Shown: positions 25,144-37,511, counted from the stretch's first letter. The stretch: 44,063 nt of DNA from Pseudomonadota bacterium (GCA_963205495.1 CAUJIN010000049.1:1-44063), one strand, 5' to 3'. A program made the numbers and translations. Notes: generated by a model from the letters alone, not told the origin.

Positions 25144-25851
25144 GTGTCGCCGAACGAGCACGCCCGCAGCTACGCCGATGCCGCACGCCTGGTCGAAGCG
25201 GTCGGCGACGCGCTGGAACAGGCCTGCCGCAGCGCGATCCGCGCGCGCGGCGCGGCCTGGCTGGCCCTCGCCGGCGGGCGCACGCCGCTGCCGGTATACG
25301 CCCGGCTCGCGCGCACCGCGTTCGACGGGCGGATCGACGCGCTGCCGACCGACGAGCGCTGCGTGCCGCACGATCACCCCGCCTGCAACCTGCGCCAGCT
25401 GCGCACCGCCTTCGGCGACAGCCCGGCCATGAGGCTGCACCCGATTACCCGCGCCGATGGCGATGTGGCAGCCTCGCTGGCGCTGGCGCAGGCGACGCTC
25501 GCCGAACGCCCCGGCGACTTCGACGCGGTGCTGCTTGGCATGGGTGCCGATGGCCACATCGCCTCGCTGTTCCCGGGCGCGGCGAATCTCGCCCAGGGCA
25601 TGGCCCCGGGCAGCGGCATCGATGCCCTGGCCACGGTGCCCGATCCGCTGCCACCCGAGGCACCGTTCGCGCGGATCAGCCTGACCCTGCCGCGCCTCTT
25701 GCGGGCGCGGGAAATCCACCTGATCGTGACCGGCGAGGAAAAGCGCGCGGTACTGCAGCGCGCCCTGCGCGAACCGCAGGGCGGGCTGCCGGTCTGCGGC
25801 CTGCTGCACGCGCCTTCGCCGCCACCCATCCGTATCCACTGGAGTCCGTAA
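25144..25851 (+). CDS. pgl: 6-phosphogluconolactonase
   Basis: Pgl hydrolyses the lactone made by Zwf to 6-phosphogluconate. The 235-residue protein is of the DevB/SOL type, with [35 protein letters not shown] and the signature [16 protein letters not shown]. The GTG start at 25144 has GAGGA seven bases upstream. The stop TAA overlaps the edd ATG by one base (TAATG), a sign of translational coupling. Confidence 0.94.
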   Translation: MSPNEHARSYADAARLVEAVGDALEQACRSAIRARGAAWLALAGGRTPLPVYARLARTAFDGRIDALPTDERCVPHDHPACNLRQLRTAFGDSPAMRLHPITRADGDVAASLALAQATLAERPGDFDAVLLGMGADGHIASLFPGAANLAQGMAPGSGIDALATVPDPLPPEAPFARISLTLPRLLRAREIHLIVTGEEKRAVLQRALREPQGGLPVCGLLHAPSPPPIRIHWSP

Positions 25852-27680
25852 TGTCTGCCGTCCTGCATCCCGCCATCGCGCGTGTCACCGCACGCATCGC
25901 CGAGCGCAGCCGGACCACGCGCGACGATTACCTCGCCCGCATGAGCGCCGCGCGCGACGCCGGTCCGTACCGCTACCGCCTTTCCTGCAGCAACCAGGCG
26001 CACGGCTTCGCCGCCTCCGGGCAGGACAAGGAGGCGCTGCGCCGCGGCCGCGGCGGCAACCTCGGCATCGTCACCGCCTACAACGACATGCTCAGCGCGC
26101 ACCAGCCGATGGAGCACTACCCCAGCCTGATCCGCATGGCGGCGCGCAACGCCGGCGGCAGCGCGCAGGTCGCCGGCGGCGTGCCGGCGATGTGCGACGG
26201 CATCACCCAGGGCCGCGCCGGCATGGAGCTGTCGCTGTTCTCGCGCGACGTGATCGCGATGGCGACGGCGGTCTCGCTCTCGCACGATTGCTACGACGCC
26301 GCGCTGATGCTGGGCGTGTGCGACAAGATCGTGCCCGGGCTCCTGATCGGCGCGCTCGGCTTCGGCCACCTGCCGGTGGTGTTCGTGCCGGCCGGGCCGA
26401 TGCCCTCGGGCATCCCCAACCCGGAGAAGGCGAAGGTGCGCCAGCGCTTCGCGCTCGGGGAAGCCGGCCGCGACGAGCTGATGGATGCGGAAGCCGCGTC
26501 CTACCACGCGCCGGGCACCTGCACCTTCTACGGCACCGCCAATTCCAACCAGATGCTGATGGAAGTGATGGGCCTGCACCTGCCGGGCACCGCCTTCGTG
26601 CCGCCCGGCACGCCGCTGCGCGATGCACTCACCGTGGCCGCCGCCGAACAGGCGCTGCGCATCACGGCGCTGGGCGACGACTGTCGGCCGCTCGCGCACA
26701 CGATCGACGAGAAGGCCATCGTCAACGCCCTGGTCGGACTGGCGGCCACCGGCGGCTCGACCAACCACACCCTGCACCTGGTCGCGGTGGCGCGCGCCGC
26801 CGGCATCCTCATCGACTGGAACGACTTCGACGAGCTCTCGCGCGCCACCCCGCTGCTGGCGCGGGTCTATCCCAACGGCCCGGCCGACGTGAACCACTTC
26901 GAAGCCGCCGGCGGCATGGGTTTCATCATCACCCAGCTGCTCGATGCCGGACTGCTGCACGAGGACATCGCCTGCGTGCACGGCGGCAACCTGCGCCAGC
27001 AGGCAAGACAGCCCTTCCTGGACGGAACGCGGCTGGACTGGCGCGATCCGCCCGCGCAGTCGCGCAATACCGGCATCGTGCGCCCGGCATCCGCGCCGTT
27101 CGATGCCGAAGGCGGCCTGCGCGTGCTGCACGGCAACCTCGGACGCGCGGTGGTGAAGGTTTCGGCGGTCGCGCCGCAGTACCGCCAACACGAGGCACCG
27201 GCAAAAATCTTCGCCTCGCAGGAAGCCCTGCTGGCCGCGTTCAAGGCCGGCGCGCTGGGCGGCGACTTCACCGCGGTGGTGCGCGGCCAGGGCCCGCGCG
27301 CCAACGGCATGCCCGAACTGCACAAGCTCACCCCCACGCTGGCCGCCCTGCAGGACCGCGGCCAGCGCGTGGCCCTGGTCACCGACGGGCGCATGTCGGG
27401 TGCCTCGGGCAAGGTGCTGGCCGCGATCCACGTGACGCCGGAGGCCGCCGATGGTGGCGCGCTGGCGAAGCTGCGCGACGGCGACCTGATCCGCATCGAT
27501 GCCGAGGCCGGCACAATGGACGTGATGCTGGACCAAGCGCAATGGCAGGCCCGCGAAGCACAGCCACTGGACCTGGCCGGCAACCAGTCCGGCATGGGCC
27601 GCGAGCTGTTCGGCCTGATGCGCAACCGCGTCGGCCCGGCCGAGCGGGGTGCCTGCGCGCTGTTCGCGGACGACGCATGA
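25851..27680 (+). CDS. edd: Phosphogluconate dehydratase
   Basis: Edd dehydrates 6-phosphogluconate to 2-keto-3-deoxy-6-phosphogluconate, the step that defines the ED pathway. It is a 609-residue member of the IlvD/Edd iron-sulfur dehydratase family (E. coli 603). Family text includes [82 protein letters not shown] and [20 protein letters not shown]. Conserved cysteines in CDG and CTFYGT fit cluster ligation. GGAG precedes the ATG; the gene overlaps pgl by 1 bp and glk by 4 bp. Confidence 0.96.
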   Translation: MSAVLHPAIARVTARIAERSRTTRDDYLARMSAARDAGPYRYRLSCSNQAHGFAASGQDKEALRRGRGGNLGIVTAYNDMLSAHQPMEHYPSLIRMAARNAGGSAQVAGGVPAMCDGITQGRAGMELSLFSRDVIAMATAVSLSHDCYDAALMLGVCDKIVPGLLIGALGFGHLPVVFVPAGPMPSGIPNPEKAKVRQRFALGEAGRDELMDAEAASYHAPGTCTFYGTANSNQMLMEVMGLHLPGTAFVPPGTPLRDALTVAAAEQALRITALGDDCRPLAHTIDEKAIVNALVGLAATGGSTNHTLHLVAVARAAGILIDWNDFDELSRATPLLARVYPNGPADVNHFEAAGGMGFIITQLLDAGLLHEDIACVHGGNLRQQARQPFLDGTRLDWRDPPAQSRNTGIVRPASAPFDAEGGLRVLHGNLGRAVVKVSAVAPQYRQHEAPAKIFASQEALLAAFKAGALGGDFTAVVRGQGPRANGMPELHKLTPTLAALQDRGQRVALVTDGRMSGASGKVLAAIHVTPEAADGGALAKLRDGDLIRIDAEAGTMDVMLDQAQWQAREAQPLDLAGNQSGMGRELFGLMRNRVGPAERGACALFADDA

Positions 27681-28657
27681 ACCGGTCCGAGTTGGCCCTG
27701 GTCGGGGATATCGGCGGCACCAACGCGCGCTTCGCGCTGGTCAACCCGTCGTCGCCCGAACCGGCGCTGCTTGCCTCGCGCGCGCTGGCCAACGCCGACT
27801 TCGCCAGCGTGCAGCACGCGATCGAACACTACCTGGCGCAGGTCGACGCGCAGCCCGCGCGCGCCGCGCTGGCGGTGGCCTGCCCGGTCGGCAGCGACGA
27901 GATCCGCCTCACCAACCGCGCCTGGTCGTTCAGCCGCAGCGAACTGCAGAACACGCTCGGCCTGGACGAACTGCGCATGCTCAACGATTTCGGCGCGCTG
28001 GCCTGGGCGATACCGGCGCTGCCGCGCGAATCCCTCCTCACCCTGCACGGCGATCCCGAGGCCGCGCTGCGCGGGCCGGTCAGCGTGCTGGGGCCGGGCA
28101 CGGGACTGGGCGTGGCGCTGCTGGTCGGGTCGCATTCGCACGGCTGGCACACGGTCGAAACCGAGGGCGGCCACGTCGGCTTTGCGCCGATCGGGGACGA
28201 AGAGCGCAGCATCAACACCTGGCTGACAGCCCAGCACGGACGCACCTCGACCGAGCGCCTGCTATGCGGCAAGGGTCTGTCGGAAATCGACGCGGTGCTG
28301 CGCGGCGTTGCCGCCGATGCCGCCAGCCATCCGCTGCTGCGCGATCCCGCCGAGATCGTCGCCGCCGCGCTGGATGGCCACGACCTGTCGGCGCGGCGCG
28401 CGCTGGCGCGCTTCTGCGCGGTGCTGGGCAGCGTGGCCGGCGACTGCGCCCTGATCCACGGTGCGCGCAGCGTGGTGATCGCCGGCGGCATCGTGCCCCG
28501 CTTCATCCCGTTCCTGCGCGCCAGCGCCTTCCGCGAACGCTTCCTCGCCAAGGGCCGCATGGCGGCGCTGCTGGAATCGGTCCCGATCCACGTCATCACC
28601 CACCCCCACCCCGGCCTTCTGGGTGCCGCCTGCGCCCTGCGCGCTCCGGAGCTTTGA
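27677..28657 (+). CDS. glk: Glucokinase
   Basis: Glk phosphorylates free glucose with ATP and so supplies Zwf with substrate. The 326-residue protein is of the E. coli Glk type, with the phosphate-binding [52 protein letters not shown] and [10 protein letters not shown]. The ATG overlaps the edd stop (ATGA). Its presence in the ED operon shows that the pathway is built around internally released or transported free glucose rather than PTS-delivered sugar phosphate. Confidence 0.94.
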   Translation: MNRSELALVGDIGGTNARFALVNPSSPEPALLASRALANADFASVQHAIEHYLAQVDAQPARAALAVACPVGSDEIRLTNRAWSFSRSELQNTLGLDELRMLNDFGALAWAIPALPRESLLTLHGDPEAALRGPVSVLGPGTGLGVALLVGSHSHGWHTVETEGGHVGFAPIGDEERSINTWLTAQHGRTSTERLLCGKGLSEIDAVLRGVAADAASHPLLRDPAEIVAAALDGHDLSARRALARFCAVLGSVAGDCALIHGARSVVIAGGIVPRFIPFLRASAFRERFLAKGRMAALLESVPIHVITHPHPGLLGAACALRAPEL

Positions 28658-28660
28658 ACC

Positions 28661-29308
28661 ATGATCGACAGCCACTCCCTCGCACAGCGCGTCGATGCGG
28701 TGTTTGCGCGCGCGCCGGTCATCCCCGTCATCACCATCGAACGCATCGAGGACGCGCTGCCGCTGTGCCGCGCGCTGGCCGACAACGGCCTGCCGGTGCT
28801 GGAAGTGACCCTGCGCAGTGCCTGCGCGCTGAACGCCATCACCCTCATCGCACGCGAGCTTCCGGAAGCCTGCGTCGGCGCGGGCACCGTGCTTTCGGCG
28901 CGCGATCTGGACGCGGCGGCGCGGGCCGGCGCGCAATTCGCCATCTCGCCCGGTGCCACCGAGGCGCTTTACGCCGCGGCGGCGGAGGCCGCGATCCCGC
29001 TGATTCCCGGCATCGCGACGGCAGGCGAACTGATGCGCGGACTTGAGCTGGGCTGGCAACGCTTCAAGTTTTTCCCGGCCGAAGCCAGCGGCGGCGTGGC
29101 CGCGCTCAAGGGCTTTGCCGGGCCGCTGCCGCAGGCGCGCTTCTGTCCGACCGGCGGCATCGACGCCGCCAGGGCACCCGCCTACCTCGCCCTGCCCAAC
29201 GTCGCCTGCGTCGGCGGCTCCTGGATGCTGCCGCCGCAAGCGGTGCGCGCCGGCGACTGGGCGCGCATCGCGCAGCTGGCGCAGGCTGCGGCGCAGCTTG
29301 CACCCTGA
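28661..29308 (+). CDS. eda: KDPG aldolase (2-dehydro-3-deoxy-phosphogluconate aldolase)
   Basis: Eda cleaves KDPG to pyruvate and glyceraldehyde 3-phosphate, the last ED step. The 215-residue class I aldolase has E48 and R52 in PVLEVTLRS and the Schiff-base lysine K136 in [12 protein letters not shown], matching the E. coli enzyme. CPTGGID sits near the C-terminus as usual. Three bases separate it from glk. Its stop codon abuts the stop of the convergent symporter gene. Confidence 0.95.
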   Translation: MIDSHSLAQRVDAVFARAPVIPVITIERIEDALPLCRALADNGLPVLEVTLRSACALNAITLIARELPEACVGAGTVLSARDLDAAARAGAQFAISPGATEALYAAAAEAAIPLIPGIATAGELMRGLELGWQRFKFFPAEASGGVAALKGFAGPLPQARFCPTGGIDAARAPAYLALPNVACVGGSWMLPPQAVRAGDWARIAQLAQAAAQLAP

Positions 29309-30730
29309 TCAGGACGCCGGCTCGGCTTCCGCTTGTGGCGCGCGCACCCAGCGGCCCAGGCCGATCGCCACCGCCACCGTCGCCACGAAAGTGATGAACA
29401 TCAGATGCAGGTAGTGCAGCGGGGTCCAGGCGAAGGTGAACACGGCGTACAACACCACCCCGAACACCAGCGCGATCCGGATCGCCGTCGCGTTGGCACC
29501 GCGCACAAAGATCGCCACGAAGAAGGCCGCCAGCACCGGCATCGAATACAGCCCGTTCAGCTGCTGCAGCGTGGCGATGATGCTTTCGACGTTCTCGTAC
29601 AGCGGCACCAGCGCCAGCGACACCAGCATGGCGATCCATTGCACGATCTGTCCGACGCGCTTGCCGTCGGCGCGCGGGTTGAACAACGGCAGGTGCAGAT
29701 CCACGGTATACAGCGCCGCGGCCGAGTTGAGGCCGGCGTTGTAGCTGGACAGCACCGCGCCGGTGATGGCGGCGGCGAATGCGCCCGCAAGCCAGGGCGG
29801 CAGCACGTCGCCAACCAGCCGCCCGTAGGCATCGTCGCCGATATCACCGTAGAGCTTGAACGCGATGATGCCCGGCAGCACCACGATCAGCGGGGTCACG
29901 AGTTTGAACAGCGCCGCGGCGTAGATGCCCTTCTGCGCCTCGCGGATGTCGCGCGCCGCCAGGGCGCGCTGCGCGATCAGCATGTTGGTGCCCCAGTAGA
30001 AAACGTGCGCGAGCACCATGCCGGTCAACAGGGTCGGCCACGGGATGTCCGAATCGGGCCTGCCGAACGGAGTCAGGCGCTCGGCCGGGATGCCGGAGAA
30101 ATCCCAGCCGATCCGGTCCAGCGCGAAGCCGGTCACCAGCGCGCCCATCACCAGCAGCACCACGCCCATGTAGGTGTCGGAAATCGCGATCGCACGCAGC
30201 CCGCCGAGCGCCGCGTAGGCCAGGCCGGCGCACGCGAACAGCGCGGCGATGGCCAGGATCGGCAGGTCCAGCTGGAACATCGACTGCATGAAGCGCGCGC
30301 CGGTGTAGAGCACCATCGGCAGCAGGATGAAGAGATAGCCCAGGAGGAACAGCACCGACACCGTGCGCCGCAGGCTGGCGCCGTTGGGCAGGCGACGCTC
30401 GAGCAGTTCGGTGGTGGTGGTGCAGCCGTGGCGGTAGTACAGCGGGATCAGCACCTTGGCCAGCACCAGCAGGCCGGCGATGGCGCCCAGTTCCCACCAG
30501 ATCTGGAGCATGTTCTGGGCCCCGTTCATGCCCACGATCTGCTCGGCGCTGATGTTGGTCAGCAGCAGGCTACCGGCAATGAAGGGCCAGCCCAGGCGGC
30601 GGCCGGCGAGAAAGAAATCCTGTGCGCTGTCGGCCGCCCGCCCTTCCTTGCGGTAGCGCCACCAGGTGGCCAGCGCGACCAGGGCGGTGAGCCCGAGGAA
30701 CACCGCCAACTGCACTGCATTTCCCTGCAT
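29309..30730 (-). CDS. Sodium:solute symporter (SSS/SGLT family)
   Basis: This 473-residue membrane protein has about 13 hydrophobic segments. SSS-family text includes [71 protein letters not shown] and [25 protein letters not shown]. The latter region resembles SGLT-type sugar carriers such as vSGLT, and the protein sits between the ED operon and a glucan receptor, so Na+-driven uptake of glucose or a related hexose is the likely role; the substrate is inferred from context. GGGGAGGA precedes the ATG. Downstream of the receptor on the same strand, it may be co-transcribed with it. Confidence 0.9.
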   Translation of the reverse strand: MQGNAVQLAVFLGLTALVALATWWRYRKEGRAADSAQDFFLAGRRLGWPFIAGSLLLTNISAEQIVGMNGAQNMLQIWWELGAIAGLLVLAKVLIPLYYRHGCTTTTELLERRLPNGASLRRTVSVLFLLGYLFILLPMVLYTGARFMQSMFQLDLPILAIAALFACAGLAYAALGGLRAIAISDTYMGVVLLVMGALVTGFALDRIGWDFSGIPAERLTPFGRPDSDIPWPTLLTGMVLAHVFYWGTNMLIAQRALAARDIREAQKGIYAAALFKLVTPLIVVLPGIIAFKLYGDIGDDAYGRLVGDVLPPWLAGAFAAAITGAVLSSYNAGLNSAAALYTVDLHLPLFNPRADGKRVGQIVQWIAMLVSLALVPLYENVESIIATLQQLNGLYSMPVLAAFFVAIFVRGANATAIRIALVFGVVLYAVFTFAWTPLHYLHLMFITFVATVAVAIGLGRWVRAPQAEAEPAS

Positions 30731-30755
30731 CAGGTCCTCCCCCCGATCTCGCAGA

Positions 30756-30786
30756 CGCCCCTGCCCGTCACAGGCGGGCAGGGGCG
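30756..30786. terminator. Strong hairpin between receptor and symporter genes
   Basis: CGCCCCTGCCCG (30756-30767) and CGGGCAGGGGCG (30775-30786) form a perfect 12-bp stem with a 7-base loop, 23 bases past the receptor stop on the minus strand and 25 bases before the symporter start codon. There is no T-run, so it may either terminate most receptor transcripts or protect their 3' end. Confidence 0.6.
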
Positions 30787-30809
30787 CTCATGCAACGTCC
30801 CGACGCGGC

Positions 30810-33578
30810 TCAGAACTTGTAGCTGGCCCCGATCAACAGGGTGCGTCCCCACTTGATGTACTCGAGCGGGCGGTCCTTGCTGCCGGCATAGGTGCGGTAG
30901 GCCTCATCGGTCAGGTTGCTGGCCTGCAGCAGCAGGCTCAGACCCTCCAGCCCGCTGCCGGCGGCGAAGCTGTAGCTGACCTGGGCATCGGTGATGTTCT
31001 CGCCGACCACATAGCGCAGGGTGCGGTTGCCATCGAAGTTCCCGATCTCGCCGATGAAGTCGGAACGGCGCCGGTTGTTGACGCGGAACTCGAAGCCGTT
31101 GCGCTCGTAGTACACGGTGAAGTTGTAGACGCGCTTGGACAGCCCCGGCAGGTCGATGGGGCCCGAGCCCACGCTGCTTGCGCTCTCGGGATCGAGCACT
31201 TCGATGCTGCTGTCGTTGAAGCTGGCGCTCGCCACCACGCCGAAGCCTTCCAGCACCGGGGTGAACAGATCCAGCGGCAGCGAGCCGGTCAGCTCGATGC
31301 CCTTGAGCGTGCCGCCGCCACCGTTGAACGGCGCGGTCATGGTGCCGGTGCTCAGCACCGGTGCCGATCCCGGCGGCGGCACATAGCCGACCAGAAGGTC
31401 GGTGAAGTCATAGCCGTCGCGGGTCTGGGTGAAGATGTAGCTGCGCAGGTCCTTGTAGAAGAACGCCGCAGCGACGTAGGCGCGCGACCCGAAATACTTT
31501 TCCCAGGACAGGTCGAAGGCATTGGCACGCCACGGATCGAGCTGCGGATTGCCGCCGCCCGCGCCGGGCTTGCCGGTGGCCGGATCGACGCCGAACTCGA
31601 CCGAGGAACGCAGCTGATCGACCCGTGCCCGCGCCACCTGCCGCGCCAGCGCCAGGCGCAGGGTCTGGTCCTCGCCCAGCGAGAACGCCAGGTTGAGGCT
31701 CGGCAGCACGTCGGTATAGCTCTTGCCGTTGCCGTAGGGGCGGATTTCCTGACCGGCGGGCTGCGAGCTGTCCCACACCCGCGAATGCGAGGACTGGTCG
31801 GTGTGCTGGATCTGCACGCCGACGTTGCCGCGCACCGGCACCGAACCCCAGCGGGAGTCGATGTTGGCCTGCACGAAGGCGGTGTCGATGGTTTCCTCGA
31901 CCGTCCACGCCTTCGGGATGAGGTAGGCCGCCGAGCTGTCGCTCGGGTTGAAACGCATGTACTGGCCCACGGCACCGGGCACGTTCCATGAGGGGATCAT
32001 GCCGATGCCGGCGAAGCCCAGGTCGACCAGGCCGTACTGGAACTCGGAACCGACCGGGGTGATGCCCTGCGCGCCCAGCTCGATCGCGCCTTCCGGCTGG
32101 CTCTTGTCCTTGCTGCGGTCGGCGCGGTTGAGGCCGAAGGAAATGTCGGACAGGGCGTTGCTCATCGCCTGCGGTGCCGGCACGGTCGCCACCAGCTTGG
32201 CACCCTTGAGCTCGTCCTCCACGCGCGGCACCTTGCCGTAGCCCGAGCCGTAGATGGTGTTGGCGAGGAACAGGGTCGAAGGATCCGAATAATCGCGTCC
32301 GGGCACCAGCTGCGAGAAGCCGTTGGAGCGCAGCGCCAGGTTGATCGAATCGAGCTGCGGCGACGGCATCAGCTGGGTGTTGTTCTCCAGGTTCAGCTCG
32401 TCGCGGTCGGCGCGCGACCAGTTCAGGTCGAACATCAGGTCCGCCATGCCGATCACGAACTCGTTGCGCCAGCCCAGCGCGCGGATCGTGTCCTCGCGGT
32501 CGTTGTACATGCCGCGCACCAGCGGATAGACGTTGCCGGCGGTGCCGCCGGTGAAGGTGCCGTTGCCGTTGACCTGCGCGCCGTCCACCACGAGACGGTC
32601 GAAGCCGCCGTTGTAGTCGCCGATGTGGACTTCGAACTGGTTGGCGGTGTTTTCCTGGTGCGCCTTGGAATAGAACAAGTCGAAGGTGCTGATCCAGGAG
32701 CCGGCGTTGCGGAACTCCAGGGTGCCCATCACGCCGTCGCGCTTGGTGTAGCCGGTGCGGCGCAGCGCCTTGATGCCGTCCGAGTAGTAGGTGCCGGCGG
32801 CCACGCCCGGACGCCAGTTGTCGCCGATCGCCTGCCAGGGCTCGTAGAGGCCGACCTGTTCTTCCTGGATCGGCGTATCCGAGTGCGAGTAGCCGATCGA
32901 GAAACCGACATTGCCGCCGGCGTTCTGGCCGATGTAGCTGGCGTTGAAGCGGTTTCCGTTGCCGTCGGCATTCGCGGCCGAGCCGAGCGAGTTGCGCTGC
33001 CAGCGCCCGCTCACCGCGAAGACGGGCTCGCTGTAATCCAGCGGCCGCACGGTGCGCATGTCCATCGTGCCCGACAGGCCCTGCCCGACCAGCGCGGCAT
33101 CAGGCGTCTTGTAGACCGTGACGCCGGCCATCAGCTCGGAGGGATACTGGTCGAACTCGACGCTGCGGTTGTCGCCGGTGCTGACCAGCTCGCGCCCGTT
33201 GAGGAGGGTCGTGGCGAAGTCCGGCGACAGGCCGCGCACGCTGATCACCTGCGCGCGGCCGGCGACGCGCTGCGCGGCCAGTCCGGGCAGGCGCGCGATC
33301 GACTCGGCGATGGAGACGTCCGGCAGCTTGCCGATGTCCTCCGCCGAGATCGCCTCGACGATGGAGGTGGATTCCCTCTTGATGTCGATGGCGCGCTCGA
33401 TGCCGCCGCGGATACCGACCACCACGACCTTGTCGAGCTCCTTGGCGTTCTCGCCCTTGCGGTTCTTCGCGGCCTCCTGCCCGGACGATGCCTCGTCCTG
33501 GGCGTGCACCGGCACGCACATGCCCAGCACCGCCGCGGCCAGCGCCACGCTCAACAGGTTCCTCTTCATCTGCAGCAT
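30810..33578 (-). CDS. TonB-dependent receptor, carbohydrate (Xanthomonas/Caulobacter) type
   Basis: This outer-membrane receptor (922 residues) imports ligands with TonB energy. A signal peptide (LLSVALAAAVLGMCVPVHA-Q) is followed by a short linker and the TonB box/plug region (LDKVVVVGIRGGIERAIDIKRES, EDIGKLPDVSIAESIARLPGLA, VISVRGLSPDFATTLLNGREL), the text of the TIGR01782 group. The rest is the beta-barrel, ending in IGASYKF with a terminal phenylalanine. Neighbouring alpha-glucosidases and amylase suggest malto-oligosaccharides as ligand, as for Caulobacter MalA; that is inference. I chose the ATG at 33578, five bases after GGAGG. A dyad operator lies 123 bases upstream. Confidence 0.93.
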   Translation of the reverse strand: MLQMKRNLLSVALAAAVLGMCVPVHAQDEASSGQEAAKNRKGENAKELDKVVVVGIRGGIERAIDIKRESTSIVEAISAEDIGKLPDVSIAESIARLPGLAAQRVAGRAQVISVRGLSPDFATTLLNGRELVSTGDNRSVEFDQYPSELMAGVTVYKTPDAALVGQGLSGTMDMRTVRPLDYSEPVFAVSGRWQRNSLGSAANADGNGNRFNASYIGQNAGGNVGFSIGYSHSDTPIQEEQVGLYEPWQAIGDNWRPGVAAGTYYSDGIKALRRTGYTKRDGVMGTLEFRNAGSWISTFDLFYSKAHQENTANQFEVHIGDYNGGFDRLVVDGAQVNGNGTFTGGTAGNVYPLVRGMYNDREDTIRALGWRNEFVIGMADLMFDLNWSRADRDELNLENNTQLMPSPQLDSINLALRSNGFSQLVPGRDYSDPSTLFLANTIYGSGYGKVPRVEDELKGAKLVATVPAPQAMSNALSDISFGLNRADRSKDKSQPEGAIELGAQGITPVGSEFQYGLVDLGFAGIGMIPSWNVPGAVGQYMRFNPSDSSAAYLIPKAWTVEETIDTAFVQANIDSRWGSVPVRGNVGVQIQHTDQSSHSRVWDSSQPAGQEIRPYGNGKSYTDVLPSLNLAFSLGEDQTLRLALARQVARARVDQLRSSVEFGVDPATGKPGAGGGNPQLDPWRANAFDLSWEKYFGSRAYVAAAFFYKDLRSYIFTQTRDGYDFTDLLVGYVPPPGSAPVLSTGTMTAPFNGGGGTLKGIELTGSLPLDLFTPVLEGFGVVASASFNDSSIEVLDPESASSVGSGPIDLPGLSKRVYNFTVYYERNGFEFRVNNRRRSDFIGEIGNFDGNRTLRYVVGENITDAQVSYSFAAGSGLEGLSLLLQASNLTDEAYRTYAGSKDRPLEYIKWGRTLLIGASYKF

Positions 33579-33700
33579 GATCCCCTCCAGTGGTTTTGCG
33601 ATCCCCGGGCGATCCATGGCCGCCCCGTCGTGTTACGTGCCGATGACCAATTCGCAAGGCTGTGACGATGGTAAGCACGCCGCCGGCAAGCGAAAGGGGC

Positions 33701-33714
33701 TGCATACGTATTCA
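33701..33714. promoter_or_regulatory. 14-bp dyad, likely LacI-family operator upstream of the receptor
   Basis: TGCATACGTATTCA is a near-perfect palindrome centred on CG, the usual layout of LacI-family operators. It shares the TGNATACGT core and the CA end with a second site at 37582-37595. The LacI-family regulator at 40977-42023 in the same locus is the likely binder. It sits upstream of the receptor, about 44 bases before the putative -35 box. Confidence 0.65.
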
Positions 33715-33812
33715 TCCCGCGCCCGGTCGAAAACCTTCGGAGCGGCGCGCCGCAACGGTTTGCGCACGCGCACGCGCGCCCGCGCGGCGCATTCGCATGC
33801 ACCCTTGGCCAA

Positions 33813-33836
33813 GCCCGCGGACCGTTGCTCGCGGGC
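33813..33836. terminator. Hairpin after the GH97 gene
   Basis: GCCCGCG (33813-33819) and CGCGGGC (33830-33836) form a 7-bp stem with a 10-base loop, 8 bases past the GH97 stop on the minus strand. No T-run follows. Confidence 0.45.
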
Positions 33837-33844
33837 CCGCGCGA

Positions 33845-35884
33845 TCACTCCGGCTCGCGCGAAAAGCGCACCGCCGCGCCGCCGCCTGCGGCCAGCCGCA
33901 GCGTCATGACGTCATCGCGCGTCACGATCTTCTCCTCGCGCACGAAGCGGAAGCGTTCCGGACCGCGCCAGCCGGCGCGCTTGCCGTCGCGATAAACTCG
34001 CGCGCGGTAGCGCACGCCGGACTCGAGGAAATCCAGCTTCAATGCCAAGGTCCGCGCGCTGCGGTCGTTGATCGCGCCCAGAAACCAATCGGAGGCATCG
34101 CGCTGCTTGCGCGCGATCGCCACGTACTCGCCCACCTCGCCGGCCAGCACGCGACTTTCGTCCCAGTCGACCGCGACCTCGCGGATGAACTCGAAGGCTT
34201 CGGCGTGCTGCGCATAGTGTTGGGGCAGGTCCGCCACCATCTGGATCGGGCTGTATAGCGCGACGTAAAGCGCCAGCTGGCGCGCCAGCGTGCCGGGGAT
34301 CTCCTGCCCGTTGCGCCCGGTCAGGCTGAGAACGCCGGGCGTGTAATCCATCGGTCCGGCCAGCATCCGGGTGAACACCAGGGTGGGTTCGTGCTCGGGC
34401 GGGTTGGGCGGATTGGCCCAGGCGTTGTACTCCATGCCGCGCGCGCCCTCGCGCGAAACCCAGTTGGGCCAGGTACGGCGCAGGCCGGTGTCCTTGATCG
34501 GTTCGTGCGGGTTGAGCGCGATGCGCTGGCGCGCGGCCGCCTGCACCACGCGCAAGTGGTGGTTGCTCATCCACTGGCCTTCGTGCCACTCGCGCCGCAC
34601 CGGCACACCGGTTTCATCCTGGCGTTCGATCTGGCCGGCGTCGCAGACATAGCCGGTCTTGACCACATCCACGCCGTGGCGCGCGTACAGCGCAAACGCC
34701 GCGTCCATCTGGCGCTCGTAGTGGCTGACCGCGCAGCCGGTTTCGTGGTGGCCGACCAGGTGCACGCCCTTGCCGGCAGCGTAGCGCGCCAGTGCTTCCA
34801 GATCGAAGTCGGGCGTGGGGCGGGTGAAGTCGAAGCCCCAGCCGTTGGCGAACCAGTCGCCGTCCCAGCCCGGATTCCAGCCTTCGACCAGCACCCCGCG
34901 AAAGCCGTTGGCGGCGGCGAAGTCGATGTAGCGCTTGGTGTTTCCGGTCGTGGCACCGTGCTTTGGGCCGGTGGCCCAGCTCTCGGTGTCCAGATGCAGC
35001 GACCACCATACCCCGACGTATTTGGCCGGCGTGAACCAGCTCACGTCGCCGATCGCATTGGGTTCGTTGAGGTTGAGGATCAGGCTGGATTCGACCAGCC
35101 CGCCGGCGCGCGGGCTGATGGTGATCGTGCGCCACGGCGTTGCGAAGGGCGTGGCGCGCACCACCGGCGCGCCGTCGGCGGCCGGCGTGAGCGCCGCGCG
35201 CAGGTCGCCGCTGCCGGCATGCATCAGGTTCATGCCGGCGTAGTCGACCAGCGCGGCTTCGTGGATGCTCAGGTGCAGGCCATCGTCGGTGCGCAGCGTC
35301 AGCGGCGTCTGCGCGATGCCGACTTCCGTCAGCGCGGTGCGGCGGTACAAGTATTCCTCGCGGTTCCATTCCAGCGCCGGGATCCACCACGCCGTCGCCG
35401 GGCGCGCGAGCGCGAACCCGGTCAGCTCCTGCACGATGCGGGCCTCGGTCAGGTGCGGCTGCGCCGGCAGCTCGTAGCGAAAGCCCACGCCGTCGTCGAA
35501 CACCCGGAACACGAGGTCGACGCGGCGCGGATCGGGCGCATCCTCGGTCAGGCGCACGCGCAGCTCGTTGTGCTGGTCGCGCACCAGGCGGCGCTCGCCC
35601 CAGGGCTGTTCCCAGGTGATGTCGTGGTGGCTTTCCGATGCGGACTCCAGCCGCAGGCGGCGCAGCAGCTGGCGGCCGTTGGCGAAGATGAAACCCAGGC
35701 GCGAGTCGCCCAGCAGCGCGCGCCCGTCGTGTTTCACGCGATAGCTCGGCCGCCCGTCGCCATCGAGCGCCAGACTCACCGTGATGCGCCCGTCCGGCGA
35801 GGCAACCGTCGCCACCGTGCCGGCCCGGGCATGGCCCGACACGGCCAGAACGAGGAGCCACGCGATCCAGGCCGCCATCCGCAT
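33845..35884 (-). CDS. GH97 alpha-glucosidase, inverting SusB-like type, exported
   Basis: This 679-residue glycoside hydrolase probably releases glucose from alpha-linked oligosaccharides in the periplasm. The signal peptide is MRMAAWIAWLLVLAVSGHARA. The catalytic barrel keeps E381 in GHHETG, E461 in NPHEPI, E479 in REG and E485 in GMEYNAW. The last three have the same spacing (18 and 6) as E508, E526 and E532 of Bacteroides SusB, so this is the inverting branch; VVKTGY has no aspartate nucleophile as retaining members do. I chose the ATG at 35884, nine bases behind GAGGAG; ATGs at 35893 and 35878 are possible. The gene starts right after the GH13 stop codon, so the two form an operon. Confidence 0.92.
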   Translation of the reverse strand: MRMAAWIAWLLVLAVSGHARAGTVATVASPDGRITVSLALDGDGRPSYRVKHDGRALLGDSRLGFIFANGRQLLRRLRLESASESHHDITWEQPWGERRLVRDQHNELRVRLTEDAPDPRRVDLVFRVFDDGVGFRYELPAQPHLTEARIVQELTGFALARPATAWWIPALEWNREEYLYRRTALTEVGIAQTPLTLRTDDGLHLSIHEAALVDYAGMNLMHAGSGDLRAALTPAADGAPVVRATPFATPWRTITISPRAGGLVESSLILNLNEPNAIGDVSWFTPAKYVGVWWSLHLDTESWATGPKHGATTGNTKRYIDFAAANGFRGVLVEGWNPGWDGDWFANGWGFDFTRPTPDFDLEALARYAAGKGVHLVGHHETGCAVSHYERQMDAAFALYARHGVDVVKTGYVCDAGQIERQDETGVPVRREWHEGQWMSNHHLRVVQAAARQRIALNPHEPIKDTGLRRTWPNWVSREGARGMEYNAWANPPNPPEHEPTLVFTRMLAGPMDYTPGVLSLTGRNGQEIPGTLARQLALYVALYSPIQMVADLPQHYAQHAEAFEFIREVAVDWDESRVLAGEVGEYVAIARKQRDASDWFLGAINDRSARTLALKLDFLESGVRYRARVYRDGKRAGWRGPERFRFVREEKIVTRDDVMTLRLAAGGGAAVRFSREPE

Positions 35885-35897
35885 CGCGCGCATCTCC

Positions 35898-37511
<1,614 letters not shown>

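Larger units (their letters stand above)
33579..33844. other. Intergenic region upstream of the receptor
   Basis: This region separates the GH97 stop from the receptor start, both on the minus strand. It holds a hairpin after GH97 (33813-33836), a 14-bp dyad (33701-33714) and, on the minus strand, a possible receptor promoter: TTGCGA (33657-33652), 16 bases, TAACAC (33635-33630). I see no coding gene in it. Confidence 0.5.

Noticed and set aside
26192..28657. An 821-codon frame spanning edd and glk
   Set aside because: The first part is the wrong frame of edd and is Arg/Ala/Gly-rich. Only the last 326 codons are real (glk), which has its own start overlapping the edd stop.
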